Assembly (NCBI GenBank): GCA_002703245.1
Contig: NZTV01000062.1
Span: forward strand, 1-64,000
Direction of reading: 5' to 3'
DNA length: 64,000 nt
Source: Microbacterium sp.
GTDB taxonomy: Bacteria > Actinomycetota > Actinomycetes > Actinomycetales > Microbacteriaceae
The position numbers and the translations under genes are program-made. Of this stretch, positions 41,601 to 50,001 are shown piece by piece (the stretch's first letter is position 1; every line of letters starts with the position of its first letter). Under the pieces are notes generated by a model. That model saw only the letters and a program-made list of their open reading frames with translations. It did not search any database and was not told the DNA's origin.

Positions 41601-42140
41601 TCAGGCGGGGGTCGGGGCGTCGGATGTCGCCGCGGCGACGGTGGCGAGTCGGGCGAGGTTGCCGCGGTACTCCGCGGCCGCGTCGGCGACGACCTCGTCG
41701 AGCTTGTCCATCTGGCTGAGCGGGAGGTAGAAGCCGCGGCCGGGTACCGTCGCGCCCAGCTCGACCAGCAGCGGTGCAAGGGTGAAGGTCGGACCCATGG
41801 CGTGGGTGGAATCGGCGCCGGTGTGCACCGGGATCGCGGTCACCCCGGCGAGCCCGTTGGCGGGATACCGGTCCAGGAACGCCTTCAGCAGACCGGTGTA
41901 GGTCGCCTTGTACGTCGGGGAGGCGAACACGACGAGGTCGCTCTGGGCGACCTGGGCGTTCAGCGCCGACATGGTCTCCGACGGCCACGCGAAGATCTGA
42001 TCGACGTGGTCGGCGAGGTCGAGCACGTCGAGCTCGTACGAACCGGGGCTGAGCAGGTGGGAGACGAGAAGCTCCGCGACCTTGCGTGTGCGGGAGGCCG
42101 GCTTCGGGTTGCCGACGACCACCATGACTTTCAACGACAT
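41601..42140 (-). CDS. NADPH-dependent FMN reductase (SsuE/MsuE-like flavodoxin fold)
   Basis: 179 residues. Flavodoxin-like start LKVMVVVGNPKPASRTRKVAELL, then VVFASPTYKATYTGLLKAFLDRYP and FTLAPLLVELGA, typical of SsuE/MsuE enzymes that serve sulfonate monooxygenases. First gene of the minus-strand flavin group; no clear RBS precedes the ATG. Confidence 0.88.
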   Translation of the reverse strand: MSLKVMVVVGNPKPASRTRKVAELLVSHLLSPGSYELDVLDLADHVDQIFAWPSETMSALNAQVAQSDLVVFASPTYKATYTGLLKAFLDRYPANGLAGVTAIPVHTGADSTHAMGPTFTLAPLLVELGATVPGRGFYLPLSQMDKLDEVVADAAAEYRGNLARLATVAAATSDAPTPA

Positions 42141-42548
42141 CTGTGACTCACATCCGTACCGATTGACTGGGAGAGGATGATGTCGTGACTCCACGTAGCG
42201 CGGGGCTGCGGAGCGCACGAGACCTCCACACGCATCCAGGTTCTTTTGGCCCGAAGCGCCCGCAACGGCTTACGCTGCGTCACCAATTCTGCCACCACCG
42301 TGTTTCGCGCGTGTATCGAAGGCGCGCTCCGGGCGGGGCAGTCGGCGCAATCTGCCGTTTACATCCGTGTGACCGGCGGGCAACGCCGATCACGCACACT
42401 GAGGGTGCAGCGTAAGCCGCTGTGGACCCTCTCGGGACACAAGACCCCGGGGGCAGGCATCGGGTCTGGAGACGGATCGCATTCGTTGCGTGCCGCCCAT
42501 CGACCCGGTGCTCACCATCCGAGCGACGTCGTCGAAAGGGAGTCCGTC

Positions 42549-43097
42549 ATGACCTTGTTGTCCCCCGCCCTCTCCGAGAGCACCCGTGTTCTCGATGTGC
42601 CCACCCATGATCCCGACCATGTCCGCGGGGCCATGGGGCGGTTCCCGACCGGTGTCGTCGCCCTGTGCGCGATCGTCGACGGGCGCCCCGTCGGAATGGT
42701 CGCCTCGTCGTTCTCGGCCGGTGCGTCGTACAGCCCGCCCATGGTGATGTTCTCGGTGCAGGAGTCCTCGACGACGTGGCCGGTGCTGCGTCGCGCCGAG
42801 CGGATCGGGGTGAGCGTGCTCGGTTCGCACCAGTCCGATGCGTGCATGCAGCTCGCTTCGCGCAGCCGCGACCGATTCGACGGGCTCGCCACCACGGTGA
42901 CCGCCGAGGGGGCGGTTCTGGTCGACGGCGCCGCGATGTGGTTCGACTGCGACGTCTACAGTTGCGTCCCGGCCGGTGACCACTCGGTGGTCGTGATGCG
43001 CGTGCACAGCATGAACATCGACGACGACGGCGCCCCTCTGATCTACCACGAGCGCCGATTCCACGGACTCCGCGAGATCGACGGGGCACGAGCATGA
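42549..43097 (+). CDS. Flavin reductase domain protein
   Basis: 182 residues: VRGAMGRFPTGVVALCAIVDGRPVGMVASSFSAGASYSPPMVMFSV, GVSVLGSHQSDACMQLA and WFDCDVYSCVPAGDHSVVVMRV mark the split-barrel flavin reductase family. RBS AAAGGGAG. Preceded by a 408-base divergent gap with no recognisable gene (possible TACGCT -10 near 42272). Its stop overlaps the ATG of the riboflavin kinase gene (ATGA). Confidence 0.88.
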   Translation: MTLLSPALSESTRVLDVPTHDPDHVRGAMGRFPTGVVALCAIVDGRPVGMVASSFSAGASYSPPMVMFSVQESSTTWPVLRRAERIGVSVLGSHQSDACMQLASRSRDRFDGLATTVTAEGAVLVDGAAMWFDCDVYSCVPAGDHSVVVMRVHSMNIDDDGAPLIYHERRFHGLREIDGARA

Positions 43098-43585
43098 CCC
43101 CCGAAGAGCTGCGCCTGGCGTCCGATCCCGCCGAGACCGCGATGGTCCATTCCGTCGGAGGCGCCCCGGCCATCATCGGCACGGTCATCCACGGCGATCG
43201 ACGCGGACGCGAACTCGGTTTCCCCACGGCCAACCTCGCGCTCGCCGACGGCGACCGCATCGAGGACGGCGTGTGGGCCGCCGACGTGTATGTCGGCAAC
43301 ACCCGCCACATCGCGGCCGCCTCCGTCGGGCGCCGTCCGACGTTCTACGATGCGGACGGCGTCCGTCTGCTCGAGCCGTTCCTGCTCGATTTCGACGGTG
43401 ATCTGTACGGCAAGACGATCGTCGTGCACCTGCGCGAGCGCATCCGGCCCCAGCGTCGCTTCGAGAGCCTGGTCGCGCTCATCCAGCAGATGCGGCGGGA
43501 CGTCGAGGAGGTCCGCCGGTGGGCGCAGACGGCCCGTTCGTTGCCCCTGCGTTCCCGCGCGACGCTACCCGCCGGCACCCGCTGA
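43094..43585 (+). CDS. Stand-alone riboflavin kinase
   Basis: 163 residues matching only the C-terminal flavokinase domain of bacterial RibF: IIGTVIHGDRRGRELGFPTANL (ATP/riboflavin site with PTAN), ASVGRRPTF, FLLDFDGDLYGKTIVVHLRERIRPQRRFES. The FAD synthetase half is missing, so it should make FMN but not FAD. It is translationally coupled to a flavin reductase, suggesting a local FMN supply. The housekeeping RibF is presumably elsewhere. Confidence 0.87.
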   Translation: MTPEELRLASDPAETAMVHSVGGAPAIIGTVIHGDRRGRELGFPTANLALADGDRIEDGVWAADVYVGNTRHIAAASVGRRPTFYDADGVRLLEPFLLDFDGDLYGKTIVVHLRERIRPQRRFESLVALIQQMRRDVEEVRRWAQTARSLPLRSRATLPAGTR

Positions 43586-43649
43586 CCCGCCCCCGCGCAT
43601 CCCCGCCCCGATCCCGCGCCCCTCGCGCCCGGGAGCTTGATCGAGCCCT

Positions 43650-43711
43650 CCCTTTTGCGCCGAGCCGCCCCTTCTCCCACGTCTGGGAAGGGGCGGCTCG
43701 GCGACAAAGGG
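43650..43711. terminator. Large palindrome between convergent genes, copy B of the intergenic element
   Basis: Arms of about 28-30 bases (43650-43679 / 43684-43711) with a perfect core cgccgagccgcccctt and a 4-base loop. U-rich ends occur on both strands (cctttt / aaaggg). It serves both the flavokinase gene and pgi. The arm sequence is shared with the element at 37252. Confidence 0.7.
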
Positions 43712-43754
43712 CTGTCTCGGCGTCGCGGCGTGCGGGGTGCGTGGCGCGCGGAGG

Positions 43755-45434
43755 CTAGGCGCGGTGGGTGCGGTAGTAGTCCAGCAGGGCGCGAGTGGAG
43801 GCGTCTTGCGCGGCGATCGCGTCGGCGTCGCCCTCGATGGCCGGCGCGATCTGCAGGGCGAGCTGCTTTCCGAGTTCGACACCCCACTGGTCGAACGAGT
43901 TGATGCCCCAGATGACCCCCTGCGTGAAGGTGATGTGCTCGTAGAGGGCCACCAGCTCGCCGAGCACCCGCGGCGTCAGCGCGGGGGCGAAGATCGAGGT
44001 GGTCGGACGGTTGCCGGCGAAGGTGCGGGCGGCCACCAGCGGTCCCGTGGTGCCCTCGGCCTCGACCTCCTCGGCCGTCTTGCCGAACGCGAGCGCCTTG
44101 GTCTGGGCGAGGAAGTTCGACAGGAACAGGCCGTGCACGTCGCGGCCGCCGTCCTCGAGGGGGTAGGCCGGGTTCGCGAACGCGATGAAATCCGCCGGGA
44201 TGAGGCGGGTGCCCTGGTGGATGAGCTGGTAGAACGCGTGCTGGCCGTTCGTGCCGGGCTCGCCCCAGAACACCTCACCGGTGTGGGTGGTCACGGGGGA
44301 GCCGTCCCAGCGCACCGATTTGCCGTTGGATTCCATCGTGAGCTGCTGCAGGTACGCCGCGAACCGGCTCAGCTGCTGGGCGTAGGGGAGGACGGCGTGC
44401 GATTGGGCGCCGAGGAGATTGACGTACCAGACGTTCAACAGGCCCATCAGCACGGGCACGTTCTCGGTGAGCGGCGCCGACCCGACGTGCTCGTCGACGG
44501 TGTGGAACCCGGCGAGCAGCTCGCGGAAGACCTCCGGCCCGAACTCGATCATCAGCGACAGGCCGATGGCCGAGTCGACCGAGTACCGGCCGCCGACCCA
44601 GTCCCAGAAGCCGAAGGCGTTGTCGGTGTCGATGCCGAACTCGGCGACCTTGGCCAGAGCGGTCGAGACGGCGACGAAGTGGTGGGCGACCGCGTCGGTC
44701 TTCGCGGCCTCCGATCCGTCGATCGCGCCGGATGCCTCGAGCCCGGCCCACAGCCAGTCGCGGGCGAGGCGGGCGTTGGTGAGGGTCTCGAGTGTCGTGA
44801 AGGTCTTCGATGCGACGATGAACAGGGTCGTCTCGGGATCGAGGTCCTTCGTCTTCTGCGCGATGTCGGTCGGGTCGATGTTCGACACGAACCGGGCCTG
44901 GATGCCGGCGTCGGCATATGGCTCGAGGGCCGCGGAGATCATGACCGGACCGAGGTCGGAGCCGCCGATACCGATGTTGACGACATGCGTGACCTTCTTG
45001 CCGGTCACGCCCTTCCACTCACCACCGCGCACCCGATCGGCGAACGCCGACATGCGCGAGAGCACCTCCTGCACGTCCGCGTCGATGTCTTGGCCGTCGA
45101 CGACGAGGGCGGGCTCGGCGCCGGCTGGGCGACGCAGCGCCGTGTGCAGCACAGCGCGATCTTCGGTGGTGTTGATGTGCTCGCCGACGCGCATGGCCGC
45201 GTAGCGTTCAGCGACGCCGGTCTGCTCGGCCAGCTCCACGAGCGAGGCGAGGATCTCGTCGGTGACGAGGTTCTTCGACAGGTCGACGTGCAGGTCGGCG
45301 AGGGTGAAGCTGAGCTTGTCGACGCGGTCGCCGTCCGCGGCGAACCAGCCACGCAGATCGGGGTCGAACGAAGCGCGGTGGGCGTCGAGCGCAGCCCACG
45401 CGGGAGTACCGGTCGGGTCGATGGGAGCAGTCAC
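43755..45434 (-). CDS. pgi: Glucose-6-phosphate isomerase
   Basis: Interconverts glucose 6-phosphate and fructose 6-phosphate. 559 residues, normal length. Motifs: [59 protein letters not shown] (catalytic Glu and His) and [13 protein letters not shown] near the C-terminus. Start GTG 45434 follows a leaderless -10 box; the frame is open further upstream without homology. Divergent from the HAD phosphatase. Confidence 0.97.
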   Translation of the reverse strand: MTAPIDPTGTPAWAALDAHRASFDPDLRGWFAADGDRVDKLSFTLADLHVDLSKNLVTDEILASLVELAEQTGVAERYAAMRVGEHINTTEDRAVLHTALRRPAGAEPALVVDGQDIDADVQEVLSRMSAFADRVRGGEWKGVTGKKVTHVVNIGIGGSDLGPVMISAALEPYADAGIQARFVSNIDPTDIAQKTKDLDPETTLFIVASKTFTTLETLTNARLARDWLWAGLEASGAIDGSEAAKTDAVAHHFVAVSTALAKVAEFGIDTDNAFGFWDWVGGRYSVDSAIGLSLMIEFGPEVFRELLAGFHTVDEHVGSAPLTENVPVLMGLLNVWYVNLLGAQSHAVLPYAQQLSRFAAYLQQLTMESNGKSVRWDGSPVTTHTGEVFWGEPGTNGQHAFYQLIHQGTRLIPADFIAFANPAYPLEDGGRDVHGLFLSNFLAQTKALAFGKTAEEVEAEGTTGPLVAARTFAGNRPTTSIFAPALTPRVLGELVALYEHITFTQGVIWGINSFDQWGVELGKQLALQIAPAIEGDADAIAAQDASTRALLDYYRTHRA

Positions 45435-45440
45435 GCCCCT

Positions 45441-45446
45441 ACCGTA
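45441..45446 (-). promoter_or_regulatory. -10 box of the leaderless pgi promoter
   Basis: Minus strand TACGGT, 6 bases, GTG at 45434. Confidence 0.6.
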
Positions 45447-45549
45447 GCGCGGCGCCCGCGACGTCGGGGGCCGGTGCGCGCCCCCGCGCGGGTGGGATGC
45501 GCGCCCCCGTGCGGGGTGGGCGATGCCGGCTGTGCCAGGCTGGAAGCCT

Positions 45550-46356
45550 ATGACCTTCCCCGCTGCGGATCTTCGCCTCATCGCCGTCGACATGGACGGC
45601 ACCCTGCTGGACGGGGAGGGCCGCATCCCCGACACCCTGTGGCCGTTGCTGGAGCGGCTGCGCGAGCGCGGCATCCATTTCGCGCCGGCCAGCGGCCGTC
45701 AGCTCGCGACCCTGCAAGAGGCCTTCTCGGCTCACCGCGACGAACTCGTCTTCATCGCCGAGAACGGTGCGCACGTGGTCAGCGCCGGAGTGGAGGTCTC
45801 CTCCGACGCGCTCGATCCAGTATTCGTGGCTTCGCTGCTCGATCGTCTGCGCGCGCTCGCGGCCGAGCGGGACTTCGGGGTCGTACTGTGCGGCAAGCGG
45901 TCCGCCTACATCGAGCGCCCGGACGAGGCGTTCCGCACCGAGGCGGACCGGTACTACGCCAAACTCGAGCTCGTCGAGGATCTCGCGGCGGTCGACGACC
46001 AGATCGTCAAGATCGCGGTGTACGACTTCGTCGAGGCGGCCGATCTGGCCGCGCGGATCGACGACCTGCGCGAGACCCATCAGGTCGTGGTGTCCGGGCA
46101 CCACTGGACCGACGTCATGAACCAGGGCGTGAACAAGGGTGTCGCGCTCGGTCGACTGCAGGAGAGTCTCGGGGTGACCGCGGCGCACACCGCCGTCTTC
46201 GGCGACTACCTCAACGACCTCGAGATGATGGACGCCGCCGACATGTCCTTCGCGATGGCGAACGCCCACCCCGACGTGGCTGCGCGGGCGCGGCACCGTG
46301 CGCCGGCGAACACCGAGCACGGCGTGATCACCACCATCGAACGCCTGCTCGGCTGA
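45550..46356 (+). CDS. Cof-type HAD hydrolase
   Basis: 268 residues. HAD motif [10 protein letters not shown] (Asp nucleophile), motif II in ASGR, motif III Lys in NKGVALGRL and motif [13 protein letters not shown] with MANAHPDV. Cof-type (IIB cap) enzymes dephosphorylate sugar phosphates or flavin mononucleotide precursors. The divergent pgi gene and the nearby flavin genes leave both open. ATG 45550 stands 8 bases behind CAGGCT. Confidence 0.9.
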   Translation: MTFPAADLRLIAVDMDGTLLDGEGRIPDTLWPLLERLRERGIHFAPASGRQLATLQEAFSAHRDELVFIAENGAHVVSAGVEVSSDALDPVFVASLLDRLRALAAERDFGVVLCGKRSAYIERPDEAFRTEADRYYAKLELVEDLAAVDDQIVKIAVYDFVEAADLAARIDDLRETHQVVVSGHHWTDVMNQGVNKGVALGRLQESLGVTAAHTAVFGDYLNDLEMMDAADMSFAMANAHPDVAARARHRAPANTEHGVITTIERLLG

Positions 46357-46434
46357 CGCGCACCTCGCCCTGTGGCGCGGCGGGTGATCTCGCTACGGTG
46401 GGACCAGGAATCCGGACGGGGGATGGGGATCACG

Positions 46435-47160
46435 ATGAAGAAGACGTTTGCGGCTCCGCTGCTGGCCATGACGCTTGCGGCTTTCGGGCTGGCCGGATGC
46501 GCCACGTACGACACCACCGGCGCGCGTCCGGCGGGACAGGACCCCTCGGTCACCGAGGAGACCGTCGACGAGAGCACGCAGGATGACGCCGTCGGCGACG
46601 TGCAGCCGCTGTCGGTCGTGCAGACCGCCGCCGGGATCTACGAGGGCGACGACTGGTACTGGTACGCCGTCGTGATCGAGAACCCCAACGCCGACTACAT
46701 CTACCCCGACGCCACATTCACCATCGAGGCGGTGGCCGCCGACGGCACCATTCTCGACTCCGACTCCCACTGGGAGGTGGTGCTGAGTGGTCAGACGGCG
46801 CTGGTCGGTTCGTTCCTCGACATCGGCAGCGAACAGATCGACCACCTCGATGTGATCGGCCCCGAGCCGGGCGAGGCGGTGTACTCGTCCGCCGCCGAGA
46901 CCGGGTTCGTCACCTTCGGCGACCTCGAGGTGGTCGAAGATGAGTGGTATGTGACAGTCAGCGGGAACGTCACGAGCGAATTCAGCGAGGATCAGGAGTT
47001 CGTCGAGGTCGCCGTGGTCGGCCGCGACGCCTCCGGCGACATCGTCGCGGCGGAGTACGGCTACATCGATCGGCTCCCCGCGGGCGGTTCGGCTCGCTTC
47101 TCGGTCGACGTGTGGGATGCTCCCGCCGGCCTCGAGTACGAGGTCTTCGCCTCGTACTGA
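46435..47160 (+). CDS. Putative lipoprotein
   Basis: 241 residues. Signal peptide MKKTFAAPLLAMTLAAFGLAGC with lipobox Cys near residue 22; acidic Thr-rich linker; then a beta-sandwich-like domain (YWYAVVIENPNADYIYPDATFTIEA, WYVTVSGNVTSEFSEDQEFVEVAVV, RFSVDVWDAP). The strand pattern recalls FxLYD-type domains of unknown function. RBS GGGGAT; possible -10 TACGGT at 46394. Confidence 0.75.
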   Translation: MKKTFAAPLLAMTLAAFGLAGCATYDTTGARPAGQDPSVTEETVDESTQDDAVGDVQPLSVVQTAAGIYEGDDWYWYAVVIENPNADYIYPDATFTIEAVAADGTILDSDSHWEVVLSGQTALVGSFLDIGSEQIDHLDVIGPEPGEAVYSSAAETGFVTFGDLEVVEDEWYVTVSGNVTSEFSEDQEFVEVAVVGRDASGDIVAAEYGYIDRLPAGGSARFSVDVWDAPAGLEYEVFASY

Positions 47161-47204
47161 TCCCAGCCCGGTGCGGCGCGGGCCCGGCACCGAGACCCGG
47201 CTCG

Positions 47205-47244
47205 GTGTCCGAGACCGCGGTGCGTGCAGCCAGGTTTCGGACAC
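47205..47244. terminator. Hairpin between convergent lipoprotein gene and regulator remnant
   Basis: 12-bp arms (47205-47216 / 47233-47244) with one G-T pair, in a 144-base gap that holds nothing else I recognise. Confidence 0.5.
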
Positions 47245-47304
47245 GGACCCGGGCTTCGCCGCGCACCGCATGCGTGGATCGCGTGCCGGGCGCCGGTGTC
47301 GGTA

Positions 47305-47673
47305 TCAGCTGCCGAACGACTGGGTGCCGACGACTGCGGGCAGGCGGATCTTCTCCGTCGCATCGCTGCCCGCCCGCGGCGTGAGCACCAGCAGCGCGTG
47401 CGAGCGGTCTTCGGTGAACAGCGCCTGACAGCCGACGTCGATCGCGCCGAGCTCGGGGTGAAGGAGGGTCTTGCGGTCGGCGAAACGACGCGCCACCACC
47501 TGCTGTTCCCACAGGATCCGGAACTCATCGCTGCGCGCGACGAGCGCTGCGGCGAGCTCCCCGGCGATGGACGCCGAACCCACTTCGCCGACTGCGGCGC
47601 GCAGGCCCGAGACCAGGGCGCGGCTCTGCTGCGGGTGATAGCTCGCGGGTAGTGTGCGCGGGAACCCCGCTAT
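47305..47673 (-). pseudogene. C-terminal remnant of an MmyB-type XRE regulator
   Basis: About 122 residues of the MmyB-like ligand domain found at the C-terminus of actinobacterial XRE regulators: LVSGLRAAVGEV, ELAAALVARSDEFRILWEQQVV, KTLLHPELGAIDVGCQALF, ALLVLTPRAGSDATEKIRL. The helix-turn-helix half is missing: an in-frame TAG stands at 47676 and the sequence switches to another gene. A GTG at 47583 could start a 92-residue product, unlikely to be functional. Confidence 0.75.
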
Positions 47674-47829
47674 CTACCCGCCGGTGCGTGGGTGGACGTG
47701 TGGACCGGCGAAGAGGTCGTCGGGGGAGTCGTCGACACCGTCGATGTCTCGAATCGCGCGCGCATCCCCGTGTTCGCCCGGGCCGCCGCGTGGCGCGAAG
47801 GCGGGCTGGAGAAGGTCTTCGCGGGCTGA
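47671..47829 (+). pseudogene. C-terminal remnant of a GH31 glycosidase
   Basis: 52 codons reading YLPAGAWVDVWTGEEVVGG, then IPVFARAAAWREGGLEKVFAG and stop. This is the typical C-terminal beta-domain end of GH31 (alpha-xylosidase/alpha-glucosidase) enzymes. A few more compatible codons may lie to the left (REPR). The catalytic barrel is absent. It points away from the regulator remnant, so both genes lost their 5' parts at the same junction. Confidence 0.7.
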
Positions 47830-47888
47830 CGCCGCCGCTCGGCCACACTCCCGTGTCGAGCTCATGCCGCGGGGTCGGGAAAGGAAAA

Positions 47889-47920
47889 CCGGCCCCGCGG
47901 CGGGGGGTCCGCGGGGCCGG
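47889..47920 (-). terminator. Terminator of the 14-gene catabolic operon
   Basis: Perfect 12-bp arms (ccggccccgcgg / complement) with an 8-base loop; on the minus strand followed by ttttccttt. It lies 26 bases after the stop of the last gene. Confidence 0.85.
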
Positions 47921-47946
47921 CCGGAGGTGGCGTCTTCAGGAGGACC

Positions 47947-48786
47947 TCAGACGCACACCTGCTCGATGGCGCCGATCCCGGAGATCGACGCGCGGACTTT
48001 CTCTCCGCGACGCAGATAGCGTCTCGGAGACATCCCGAACCCGACGCCGGGAGGCGTGCCGGTGAAGATCAGGTCACCGGGCATGAGGGTCACCACTGCC
48101 GAAAGGCGGGCGATGAGGTCGGGGACGGAGAAGATCAGATCGCTCAGCGGCGCGGACTGCATGAGCTCACCGTCGACCGTGCACTCCAGCACGGTCTGCT
48201 CAGGCGAGGGCATCTCGTCCGGGGAGACCAACACCGGCCCCAGCGGCGCGAATCCGGGGAAGGACTTGCCCAGCGAGAACTGTGCCGGCGCGCCGAGGAA
48301 CTGCACGTCGCGGTCGGAGAAATCCTGCCCGACGGTGAAGCCGGCGATGTGGTCGAACGCGTCGGCGGCGGCGATGTCGCGCCCGCCGATCCCGATCACG
48401 GCCACCATCTCGACCTCCCAGTCCACGCTGTCGCCGGTGAGGGTCAGCGGCCCGAACGGTCCGGTGATCGACGAGGCGAACTTGGTGAACACGATGGGGG
48501 CCTCGGGCACGGCGAAGCCGGACTCGGCGGCATGGTCGACGTAGTTCAGACCGACCGCGAGGATCTGCGCCGGCCTGGGGGAGACCGGGCCGAGCGTGTC
48601 CGGGGCGGGGAGGGCGTCCGTGGCGGGCGCGGCCGGATAGTCTGCCGCCCACGCGCGGAACTGCGCCCACCGGTCGTACAGACCTGTCACCTCGGCGGGG
48701 AAGCGCCCGTCGCTGGCGGATTCGACGTCGAGGCGACCCTCCGTGGTGAGGAGGGTCGCCCGACCGTCGATGACGGCCAGTCTCAT
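47947..48786 (-). CDS. Fumarylacetoacetate hydrolase (FAH) family enzyme
   Basis: 279 residues. The FAH domain (about 75-279) shows ILAVGLNYVDHAAESG, PIVFTKFASSITGP, DWEVEMVAVIG (metal Glu-x-Glu), GQDFSDRDVQF, GKSFPGFAPLGP and GDLIFTGTPPGVG. Members hydrolyse C-C bonds of 3-oxo/2-oxo acids or decarboxylate/hydrate 2-oxo acids. Last gene of the operon; ATGA overlap with ridA. A late step acting on a 2-oxo acid is plausible. Confidence 0.9.
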   Translation of the reverse strand: MRLAVIDGRATLLTTEGRLDVESASDGRFPAEVTGLYDRWAQFRAWAADYPAAPATDALPAPDTLGPVSPRPAQILAVGLNYVDHAAESGFAVPEAPIVFTKFASSITGPFGPLTLTGDSVDWEVEMVAVIGIGGRDIAAADAFDHIAGFTVGQDFSDRDVQFLGAPAQFSLGKSFPGFAPLGPVLVSPDEMPSPEQTVLECTVDGELMQSAPLSDLIFSVPDLIARLSAVVTLMPGDLIFTGTPPGVGFGMSPRRYLRRGEKVRASISGIGAIEQVCV

Positions 48787-49163
48787 GCGTCGGCCGGCAG
48801 GGCGACGATCGCGTCGATCTCGATGTCGAAACCGCGCAGGGCCGCCTCGATGGTGGTGCGGGCCGGCAGGGGTGCGGTGAGGTACTCGGCGGCGATCGCG
48901 TTGAACTCGGCGAAGTCGTCCAGCGACTTCAGGTAGACGCCGTAACGCACCGCGTTCGACAGGCTGCTGCCGGCGGCTTGGGCGACGGTCTCGAGGTTCT
49001 CGAACGTGCGTCGCACCTGGTCGGCGAAGGTCTCGCCGACGCGGTTGCCGTTCTCGTCGAAGGGGCCCTGGCCCGAGAGGAAGACGAGGCCGCCGACGGC
49101 GAGACCCTGGGAGTAGGGGCCGGCGGGCGGCGGGGCGTCGGTGGGCGAGACGGATTCGATCAT
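48783..49163 (-). CDS. ridA: RidA family enamine/imine deaminase
   Basis: 126 residues. Markers are PPPAGPYSQGLAVGGLVFLSGQGPFDENG, QVRRTFENLETVAQAAGSSLSNAVRYGVYLKSLDDFAEFN and PARTTIEAAL with the substrate-binding Arg. RidA hydrolyses 2-aminoacrylate and related enamines released by PLP-dependent dehydratases. A DSD1-like PLP enzyme is in the same operon, giving a direct reason for its presence. RBS AAGGAG. Confidence 0.92.
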   Translation of the reverse strand: MIESVSPTDAPPPAGPYSQGLAVGGLVFLSGQGPFDENGNRVGETFADQVRRTFENLETVAQAAGSSLSNAVRYGVYLKSLDDFAEFNAIAAEYLTAPLPARTTIEAALRGFDIEIDAIVALPADA

Positions 49164-49212
49164 GGTGGTGCTCCTTCGTGGTGCTTTCTTGCGGGGGAGG
49201 GTGAGGTCTTGG

Positions 49213-50001
49213 TCAGCCGTGCAGGCGCGGCACCGCGGCCAACAGCCGGCGCGTGTATTCGTGGGCCGGGTCGGTGAGGATCTGCGCGGTGGGCCCGTGT
49301 TCGACGACCGCGCCGCGGTACATGACGGTGACCGCATCGCAGAAGCGCGCGACCACCCCCATGTCGTGGGTGATCATCAGCACGGCCATGCCGCGTTCCT
49401 CGGCCAGTCGGTCCAGCGTGTCGAGCACGGCCGCCTGCACGGTCACATCCAGCGCGCTCGTGGCTTCGTCGGCGATGAGCAGGCGGGGGCGGGCGGCGAT
49501 GGCCATTGCGATCATGACGCGCTGGCGCATGCCCCCGCTGAGTTCGTGCGGATACTGGTCGAAGACCCGTTCGGCGTCGCGGATGCCGACCTCGTCGAAG
49601 CTGCGCAGCACCACTTCACGCGCCTGCGCGGCGGTGAAGGTGGAGTGGGTCCGCAACACATCCAGCACCTGGCGTCCGACCCGGAACACCGGGTTGAGCA
49701 CCGACATCGGGTCCTGGAAGATCATCGAGATCGCCGCCCCGCGGGTGCGGCGCAGCATCGCCGCGTCGGCGGTGAGCATGTCCTGCCCGTCGAAGACGAC
49801 CCGCGAGTGCTCGCCGTACTGCATGATGCGTTCGTCGTTCAGCCGCAGCACGCTCATCGCGGTGATGGACTTGCCGGATCCGGACTCGCCGATGATGCCC
49901 ACGCGCTGGCCGGGTTCGACCTGGATGGACACATCGTCGACGGACGGGGTCGCGGCGCCGGCGAAGGTGATGCGCAGGTTCTCGATCGACAGCAGGCTCA
50001 T
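49213..50001 (-). CDS. Peptide-type ABC transporter ATPase (DppD-like)
   Basis: 262 residues: Walker A GESGSGKSITA, Q-loop FQDPMSVLNP, signature HELSGGMRQRV, Walker B LLIADEATSALD, H-loop MITHDMGVV. One of two ATPases of the importer. The usual oligopeptide C-terminal cysteine extension is not present. ATGA overlap with the partner ATPase upstream; 49 bases before ridA. Confidence 0.95.
   Translation of the reverse strand: MSLLSIENLRITFAGAATPSVDDVSIQVEPGQRVGIIGESGSGKSITAMSVLRLNDERIMQYGEHSRVVFDGQDMLTADAAMLRRTRGAAISMIFQDPMSVLNPVFRVGRQVLDVLRTHSTFTAAQAREVVLRSFDEVGIRDAERVFDQYPHELSGGMRQRVMIAMAIAARPRLLIADEATSALDVTVQAAVLDTLDRLAEERGMAVLMITHDMGVVARFCDAVTVMYRGAVVEHGPTAQILTDPAHEYTRRLLAAVPRLHG

Noticed and set aside
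42255-42310. tRNA-Leu-like D-arm on the minus strand (GGTGGCAGAATTGGTGACGC)
   Set aside because: Only the D-arm resembles a tRNA. No acceptor stem, anticodon stem or T-arm can be paired around it, so it is not a tRNA gene and probably chance.
42141-42548. FMN riboswitch in the divergent gap between flavin genes
   Set aside because: GACTGGGAGAGGATG near 42165 recalls the 3' part of an RFN element, but the conserved 5' helix sequences are missing on either strand.
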